Below are positions 57,701 through 64,000 of a stretch of 64,000 nucleotides of DNA, piece after piece. Both the position numbers and the translations under genes were made by a program. Location: assembly GCF_932526225.1 (NCBI RefSeq), contig NC_064044.1:6846747-6910746 (forward strand), given 5' to 3'. Each line of letters starts with the position of its first letter. Positions within the stretch are counted from its first letter, which is position 1. Origin of the DNA: Nematostella vectensis (lineage: Eukaryota > Cnidaria > Anthozoa > Actiniaria > Edwardsiidae). The notes beneath the pieces are model-generated. The model ran no database searches. It saw only the letters and a list, made by a program, of their open reading frames with translations, and was not told the DNA's origin.

Positions 57701-60180
57701 GCCCAAGTATAGCCAAAGTTAAAATCAGAGATAAGTTACAGCTCTAACAAGCCTAGTGCATGTTTGCATTCTGTTTTATTTTGCAATTTTTTTTTCACTT
57801 TTTTTAAATATTTTTATATGGATTATTACAAGTTCTAAACAAGTCAGAAAAGAAATAGGACATGCCGTTTGGTAGAGCTGCACTCTGAGAAAAAAAAACT
57901 CACTGTTTGTTCGAGGATTCTTTTAGCCTCCAATCTCCTTTATTACTGTGTAGATGATAATCTGTGAAAAAAATGTTTTTATAAAAAATCGCTTTATTGA
58001 TATAATGTCTTTAGGCATATCAAAAATATCATCTTTACTTTTACGGGGTATAGACAAATGCAAAGTATTGATAAGTGATGGTAAATATATATTTTACTCA
58101 CTGCCTACTGTATGGTTGGTCATACAAATCACAGGAAATGCTCCAAAATGGCGTAAATTTTTGCCTTTTTTATTCTTGTCATTGTTCCCAACATGAAAGC
58201 AAAATTTGTGCGTGTTTCTTTCAGAAGAGTTTGATAAAATATATTTTAATTTGATTTTTAAAAGGAACACGCAATTTTGTTCTAGTTATTTTGGAGTGTT
58301 GTAATTTTAACAAGAACAGCAACTTCTATTTTCTCTAATCGGTCTTTTAAATGTGTGGTAAACCAAATACTTATGTTTTTAGTTTGCAGAGGAAACGTTC
58401 TATTTATTTTCAGTGTTTTATCTCACCTAGCCAAAGTCTATCGCGTGAGTATGGCTTGGCCATTTCGCATGGTGCAGTAAAACATTCCTGTGGAAAAAGA
58501 GAAAAACAACTCAAAATATTGGACACTTTTCCCCTATTTCAAGACATTTAGGGAGATAACTGATGATAATTGCTTTTGACAATTTAAGTTTTCTTGGCAA
58601 ACTAATTTACGGAGTGGAAAACCTTAAAAAAACATGTAACTTAATTAAATGTAATACTTGTATTTTGTTGCTTATCTAAAATACCCTTAACAAATAAAAA
58701 ATGTCTTCTCTAGTGGCAAAATAGATAATAAATGGATAATTTCATTCAACTGGGAGGTTTTTTCTTACAAAGAAGGTAACCGCATGAATGAAACCTTATT
58801 TGAAGTGGAAGTGGGAACTTTCTTGAAATGCGCGACGGAATGTTCATGTTTATCACTTCTGAGTAAATCTGGACCTTCTAAACACGATATAGTTGCTGCT
58901 GTGTATATGTGAAGTGATATAAGATTTCAGAAAGTTCAAAAGAACAATCTTAAGAGCGAAAGTCGAGACCATCAAAATCAAAAGCGGGCTCTTTTCCACG
59001 AGTGTGAATACTTCATCTGTGCAGAAAACTTTATCTGTCATTCAAATTATAATCACCCAATCACAGTTTACTGATGAGCTGAACGTACCAGTAATATCCG
59101 CAGGAGAACAAATAGTCGTTAATTTGGGTTTCAAAGGCGCACGTGAAAATGCGTAGTCTCCTGCGCAAGTGTAGTAGAGTTTAGAGACTAGGAAAAACCG
59201 TTGCGTGTGACAAATCTCAGGGTTAAAGTCAAAAGCGTAGCCAGGGGCAAGGAGTGAACAGACATAAAAAAAGGGAAAAATTATCCGTTCATTCTTCGTA
59301 TAAATGTATGGAACAATTTATTGCATGACGAAAGTCATGACCCTTCTGGGGTTTCTATTTTTTACAATAAACAAGGAATTTGCACGACTAAGCAGATAAA
59401 AAAGGTACTCTTTTTCTGTCGCTCAATCCTTCGCGCGCGGGGTCTATCTCTCGCAGGCTAAGTATTATTATCTACGCTAATAGTACGCTGGTAAAACTAC
59501 CCCATGAATTGTGTAGTTCCAGGAAATATATATACGCCCAGAAATTTCCAGAGGGGAGTAGGGGGGGGGGGGGAATGCCCCCTTTTCCTTAACAGTTACT
59601 GTATTTATTTTTTTCCAGGGGGTTTTAAATTCCAGAGGGGTGGGGGGTCTGGCACTACACATTAATGGTTTAGATCTTTTGGGGTAATTGGCGTACATCC
59701 TGAAAAAATCAAAAGTTTAAAATGTTTCAAGAAAAAAGCATGCGATTTTTGTTTCTGCTGTTAGATTTGTACTACTTACCCATTATGAAGATAGTAAACC
59801 AGTAAGACACACGAAAAGTTGGTATTTTATGTCAGGATTTGCAAGCATTGCGACACACAAATAGAAATACAACTTTATATTATATTAAAAACTATGTATT
59901 ACTTGTAAAGCCATAATAACAAGTATCTAACAATTATTATATCATTCATAGCAAAATTCCATTCAATTATTATTTTCAAATATTTCGTCCATTTAACAAG
60001 TAGAAACGTTGACATTAATATTCCTGGTTCAATAAATATCTTTTTAGATGGCTTTATACAACAAGTTCTCAAAGATAAATATGATTCACTCATTACACCT
60101 TGTAAAATATTCCAAACGTTTCATGTTATCAAATACTTATTTTTTTTATCTAAATATTCACGACACATGCTTTTACCGGA
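54760..60180. other. Gene-free AT-rich region
   Basis: About 5.4 kb with only short frames that look random, poly-G at 59562, and scattered TGACGTCA-like words (54789-54796). No splice-supported coding signal, RNA gene or complete mobile element was recognised. Two direct TTCCAGAGGGG blocks occur at about 59547 and 59631. Confidence 0.5.
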
Positions 60181-60182
60181 AG

Positions 60183-60620
60183 TGACGTCATGCCTAGGGG
60201 CAACAACATAAACCTGTTATGTCGTTATTAATTAATATTCTGACGTCAATGTTTGACTATCAAGTTATGCTGCTTTACTGCTGTCACGCACTAGTTGTGA
60301 ATAACGTAGTTGGTGTGATTCCATGCCGCATTCAAAGTGGTGCCATTTGCCAGATAATATATTTATGGTGTCTTTTAACTTAAGTGACGTCATACACCCG
60401 ATATAGAGTGGCATATGACTTCATGCCTGTTGTAAAATTCTTGATGTGACATCATCCCATCAATATGACGTTACATTGCTTACGCAGATTCCGCAAATGC
60501 AAAATCACACAACCACTCCTGTTGCTAAGTATCTGGTGACGTCATGCCATTGAGGAGACGTCATGCAACCAATTCCATGTGACAAGCCACTGATGTGACG
60601 TGACGTCAAATGTGACGTCA
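60183..60620. promoter_or_regulatory. Cluster of six perfect CRE palindromes (TGACGTCA)
   Basis: Exact TGACGTCA occurs at 60183, 60241, 60385, 60537, 60601 and 60613, with further one-off variants (TGACATCA, GAGACGTCA, GTGACGTGACGTCA). Random expectation in 440 bp is far below one. TGACGTCA is the consensus for CREB/ATF bZIP dimers. The cluster lies immediately 3' of the ABHD1/3-like stop codon. Confidence 0.55.
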
Positions 60621-60637
60621 TGTCTGGAAGGGTATCT

Positions 60638-62396
60638 TTATTCACTCGCTGTCGCGTCGCCTGACTCTCTCGCCAGTTCTCTCGTCTCGCTGACAAGTTT
60701 TTGCCATTCTCCCGTGTCTTCCATGTCAAAGACGCCTTTGGCGAACTGTGCGAACACGCGGTCCATGTAATTTTGCTCGTGTATCATTACGCCTTCAATA
60801 AACCCGATGTGACCGCCGTACGCAGTAAGCACTAGCGCAAACAGAGGGTTGTTCCCGATGGTCTTCAGAGGAATTGCTGGGATAAAAATAAGACAGCAAA
60901 CTGAATGATTACATAGCACAGCTCCTTTGAGTATTTGTACAAACACAACACAGGGTGGATGGGGGTTGTCCGCTGCAGTCAAACAAAGTAACCCCCCTTT
61001 AGAGTGTAATGGCTTAGGAGGAGGGGAGGAGGGCCGTTCTAACACTTGGTACGTACCATGAAGGGAAGAGAACGGGTCATCAGCCGAATTCAAACAATGT
61101 ACCCCCCTCTCTTCTTTTAGTGTGGAATGGCTAAGGATGTGTTCTAGAGGAGTGTAGGTTATAAAACTTGGTACGTACCATGAAGGGGAGAGAACGGGTC
61201 ATCAGCCGAATTCAAACAATGTACCCCCTCTCTTCTTTTAGTGTGGAATGGCTAAGGATGTGTTCTAGAGGAGTGTAGGTTATAAAACTTGGTACGTACC
61301 ATGAAGGGGAGAGAATGGGTCATCAGCCGCAGTCAAACAAAGTAACCCCCCCTCTTAGTGTGAAATGGTTTAGAATGTGCAATAGAGGGCGGGGGAGTTC
61401 TAAAACTTGGTACGTAGCATGAAGGGGAGGGGGAATGAATTGGCCGCTGCAGTTAAACAAAGTATTCCCCCCCTTTTAGTGTGTAATGGCTTAGGATGTG
61501 TTATGGAGAAGGGGATTCTATTTGGTACGTACCATGAAGGGGAGAGAACGGGTCATCAGCCGCAGTCAAACAAAGCACAGGGACCGTGATAGTGTGTAAT
61601 GGCTTTGTATGAAGTGAAGCCGCATTGTAGTACTCCTCGTAGTTACTGTAACCAAACGTAGGTGATGTGAAGCGCTCATCAAACTCTCGCACTGTCTTCG
61701 CCTGGAAATAACATCATAAAATTGAGAATAGAAAGTTAGGATAGATTTTCTATCACCTATTGCTGAAAATAGGAAAAAGTGACTGGAAATACGCACATTT
61801 AACACATGATTGATGTCGTACAAGTTGTGACGCCCTTGAAATACATTAAGATTGCTGAAACAAAACAAAAAAATATTAATTATGCTTTTTAACAATTTGC
61901 ATTTGAGACAAACACCAAATCAAGAGTTTCAAATGCTGGATCATGCCTCATTTTCTTTTAATGCACCAATCCTAAAATAGTCCCCTATTTTGCTAGGATC
62001 ATAGTCACACACAAAAATTTGTATACTGCTGCAAACATCCTAGCTTGGGTAATGATGTTGTAAAGTAGAACAGTTTTATAGGGTTTAGGAAACAACATGT
62101 ATAGGGTAAAAAGTTACCAACGAAGAACATGACCTCCAAACAGCTTAGGTTGGGGGTGAAGTACTCTGGCTCCCATTGCCTTCCCCCCCCCCCCCCTTGG
62201 ATCTGGCAGAACTACAAACCTTTTCACCATCCTGACTAAATTCCCAGTCAACCGTCGGTTGAAGAGTAGGAAGTTCAGTGGCTGTTCTAATGAGACAGTA
62301 GACTCCGCACAATCCCATGGGATGGACACTACTAGCCCAGCAATAAGCCCGCAGTCAGCATCCTTCATCTCATTTAAATAGTTCATCAAAATCATC
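60638..62396 (-). CDS. ABHD1/ABHD3-like hydrolase, C-terminal half only
   Basis: Four 3' exons, minus strand: 62396-62220, about 61859-61802, 61701-61533, 60876-60638. Phases match and the frame ends in TAA. Known: ABHD1/3 proteins are membrane-associated alpha/beta-hydrolases; ABHD3 cleaves medium-chain and oxidised phosphatidylcholines. Seen: [53 protein letters not shown] with the catalytic Asp; and [13 protein letters not shown] with the catalytic His, then [13 protein letters not shown]. The exon with the GxSxGG nucleophile and the N-terminal anchor are absent and would lie upstream beyond 64000 or be missing; the only upstream sequence is the 51-kb gene copy. AATAAA overlaps the stop codon (60642-60637). 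The intron after the Asp exon holds repeated copies of that exon's donor edge. Confidence 0.85.
60955..61600 (-). repeat. Tandem array of about 120-bp units carrying the ABHD exon donor edge
   Basis: The donor context (minus strand CTTCATG/GTACGTACC) of the Asp exon ends at 61533. The plus-strand word GGTACGTA(C/G)CATGAAGG recurs at 61524 (real), 61409, 61291, 61170 and 61049, spaced 115-121 bp; a partial sixth unit starts near 60955. Each unit contains about 65 bp of exon 3' end (TGATGACCCGTTCTCTCCCC-like, coding ADDPFS) and about 55 bp of intron. Donors are intact (GTACGT) at 61291, 61170 and 61049. The 61409 copy has CT in place of GT. Confidence 0.85.
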
Positions 62397-62953
62397 CTGA
62401 AATTTAAGATAAGGAGAAAACTGAAATTTGAGGAAAGGAGAACCATGGGTAATCAGGACTGTAGTCAGGTTGTTCATTAACCCATGAGCCATCAGGGTGA
62501 TTTAGATCCACGGCGCTAGCAAGAGGACACTGCCTCTCTAACATTCGACTGGGTGCAGACATTTCTTGCCAACATCCCGTAGTGTTTAGAATAGCATTTC
62601 ATGCTTTTCCCTTAAGGACATGATGTAAGCAAAAATCAGTGCAGGCACTTGCAATAAATAGCGCAAGCAGCATCTTCTTGTTGGTGTCATGGATCTAAAC
62701 CCTCCTTTTCTCTCTTAGGTGACATCATAATTTTAAATGGTACATTTTTTTATATGTGCAGACTATGTGAATACCTGCTACTAACCTTCAGAAACTTTTC
62801 ATAATCTTTTATGTCCTTTTATATATTTATCCTGACAAGTATTTTTTAGTTTGAAACATAACATATTATATCTTTTAGAGAGCATGATTGTATAAAATTG
62901 TGTTTAAAGCATAATTCTCTTTAGATATCCATTACAAAAGAAAGCTCTAAATA
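62397..62953. other. Stretch between ABHD exon and duplicated segment
   Basis: No exon of ABHD1/3 or other gene is recognisable here. It is probably intron of the ABHD gene. Confidence 0.4.
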
Positions 62954-63604
62954 ATGTCTAGTCTAACTACCTCTTATCAGAAACATCTGAGGCCAGTGGG
63001 CGGAACAAAGAAGGAAACCAAGAAAAGAAAAAAAAGGTTTTCAGGGACTCTGCCTCCGATACTACACAAAGAGGAGAAAATTAGCGAGGCAGAGAAACAG
63101 GGGTTTGGCTCAGACAGCGAGTTTTCGCTATCCGAAAGACTCCCGCCACTGAAATCAACACCCGTCTATCTTACATCTAAAACTCCTCCCCCGCCTCCTC
63201 CTTCCGAAGACGAACATGAACCAGATAATATATCAACGGATACTTTTACTATAACGCCAGAACAAGCTATTTTCCAAAGCTCTTGGGAGACAGAAGAGGA
63301 ATTAAAGTGTTCCTACCCACAGAGATTCCCACAATCAAAACCAAACTCGCCAACGCCGGGGAGACAGCCAACTCCATTTCCCGCCGATACGGACACAGTC
63401 GTGATAAGAGACCCGAAAGCGGTGCTCAAAATGAAGAAGAAAGATTCGTGCTCAAAATACTCCAAAGACGGGCAAACTGTGAGCCCGCGAGCTTGTAAAG
63501 GAAAGCCCGTGGAATCGATAAAGTCGAGGTTGGATGATTTTATGAGAAAAATAAAGAACTCTGATACTGTTGAAGAAAAAGAAGAATTTAAAATCAGTGG
63601 TTAA
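62954..63604 (+). pseudogene. 5'-truncated copy of the 51-kb gene (open frame retained)
   Basis: From about 62988 the sequence matches 51600-52204 and its 3' UTR with only scattered substitutions, an in-frame 6-bp insertion near the C-terminus (adding Val-Glu) and a small 3' UTR deletion. The copy begins at codon 182 of the parent; the coiled-coil segment, the PP1-motif patch and the promoter are missing. Twelve unrelated codons with an ATG (MSSLTTSYQKHL) precede it, so a 216-aa frame is open. Without a promoter it may be untranscribed; retention of frame may simply reflect youth. It lies on the opposite strand to ABHD1/3. Confidence 0.7.
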
Positions 63605-64000
63605 ACTCCAGAAGAGAACTACAAAAAGAGAATAACACATAATTTCAGAGACTGTTCATTTTTTCCCCAGTATCAAAAGAGAAAAATATTAAAATCCTAT
63701 ATGTTAGAAAATATTTCGAGTTGCGAGCAATGAGAAATTAAGAAAAAAAAATATTGTTTAAGATCACTATAAATATTAGATATTAGCTATCACGGCAACA
63801 AAACTTAAAGAGGCATTTAAAACAATTTAACGATAGTATTTTTCGTTTAATTAGTCTTAGAAATAAAGTATATAGCTGTTATGTCTTGTGTTCTCAATTA
63901 ACGCATCCGAATGACTTCACACTTGCCATCGTGATGATGATTTGTATCAGTGTTTATTTTGTGTTTCCAGTGGAGACAGTAAAATTTTCTCAAATATAAA
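62985..64000. repeat. Duplicated segment of 51597-52619, running off the window
   Basis: The homology covers the coding 3' part, stop codon, AATAAA (63862 versus 52477) and at least 130 bp past the polyadenylation signal, to the last base of the window. Continuation beyond the signal argues against a retrocopy of a normally polyadenylated mRNA and for a DNA-level duplication, or use of a later polyadenylation site. Confidence 0.85.

Noticed and set aside
57381-58551. Several 60-95 codon frames in the AT-rich gene-free region
   Set aside because: Random-looking composition, no homology, no splice signals linking them.
60638-62396. Second LDAH paralogue
   Set aside because: Although both are alpha/beta-hydrolases, the [27 protein letters not shown] and [10 protein letters not shown] blocks fit ABHD1/ABHD3, not LDAH.

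Overview
This is eukaryotic nuclear DNA from an animal. Genes are split by GT-AG introns, spacing is loose, and the sequence is rich in minisatellites and short inverted-repeat (MITE-like) elements. The gene set (PMS2, LDAH, UQCC1, DLAT, a C8orf34-like gene, an ABHD1/3-like hydrolase) is metazoan and close to the vertebrate proteins. Together with an intronless class A GPCR and an intronless orphan membrane protein, this suggests an early-branching animal, most likely an anthozoan cnidarian such as a sea anemone. The species call is inference.

Layout. 1-4303: repeat-rich 3' flank of PMS2. 4304-15806 (-): PMS2 mismatch-repair endonuclease, 4 exons. 16712-17614 (+): orphan multi-pass membrane protein whose last codons lie in a minisatellite running to about 18450. 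21562-22590 (+): class A GPCR. 23946-27007 (-): LDAH, 3 exons. 27503-31537 (+): UQCC1, 8 exons. 32908-39082 (-): DLAT, the E2 of pyruvate dehydrogenase, 12 exons. 39556-49468 (+): C8orf34-like protein with an RII-alpha-type N-terminus, about 16 exons. 51056-52204 (+): uncharacterised basic, proline-rich protein. 53870-54660: 34-36 bp minisatellite. 54760-60180: no gene seen. 60638-62396 (-): last 4 exons of an ABHD1/3-like hydrolase whose 5' half is not in the window. 62985-64000 (+): 5'-truncated, near-identical copy of the 51-kb gene. For PMS2, LDAH, UQCC1 and DLAT the exon lengths sum to whole codons with matching phases, so those models are well supported.

Gene arrangement. PMS2/membrane protein, LDAH/UQCC1 and DLAT/C8orf34-like are head-to-head pairs (ATG-ATG gaps about 0.9, 0.5 and 0.47 kb). 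UQCC1 and DLAT are tail-to-tail; both act in mitochondria (complex III assembly, pyruvate oxidation). No operon or dedicated multigene system is visible.

The most unusual feature is a recurring pattern: tandem repeats built from exon edges, carrying real splice sites or a stop-codon region. It is clear in the C8orf34-like gene (exon 3, micro-exon 5, and exon 15 with nine upstream acceptor copies) and in the ABHD gene (about 120-bp units carrying the donor). It is decayed in PMS2 (exon 2 donor side) and likely in the orphan membrane protein (stop-codon region). Other points are a cluster of six perfect TGACGTCA palindromes just beyond the ABHD stop codon, several MITE families with recognisable termini, and the recent partial duplication of the 51-kb gene.
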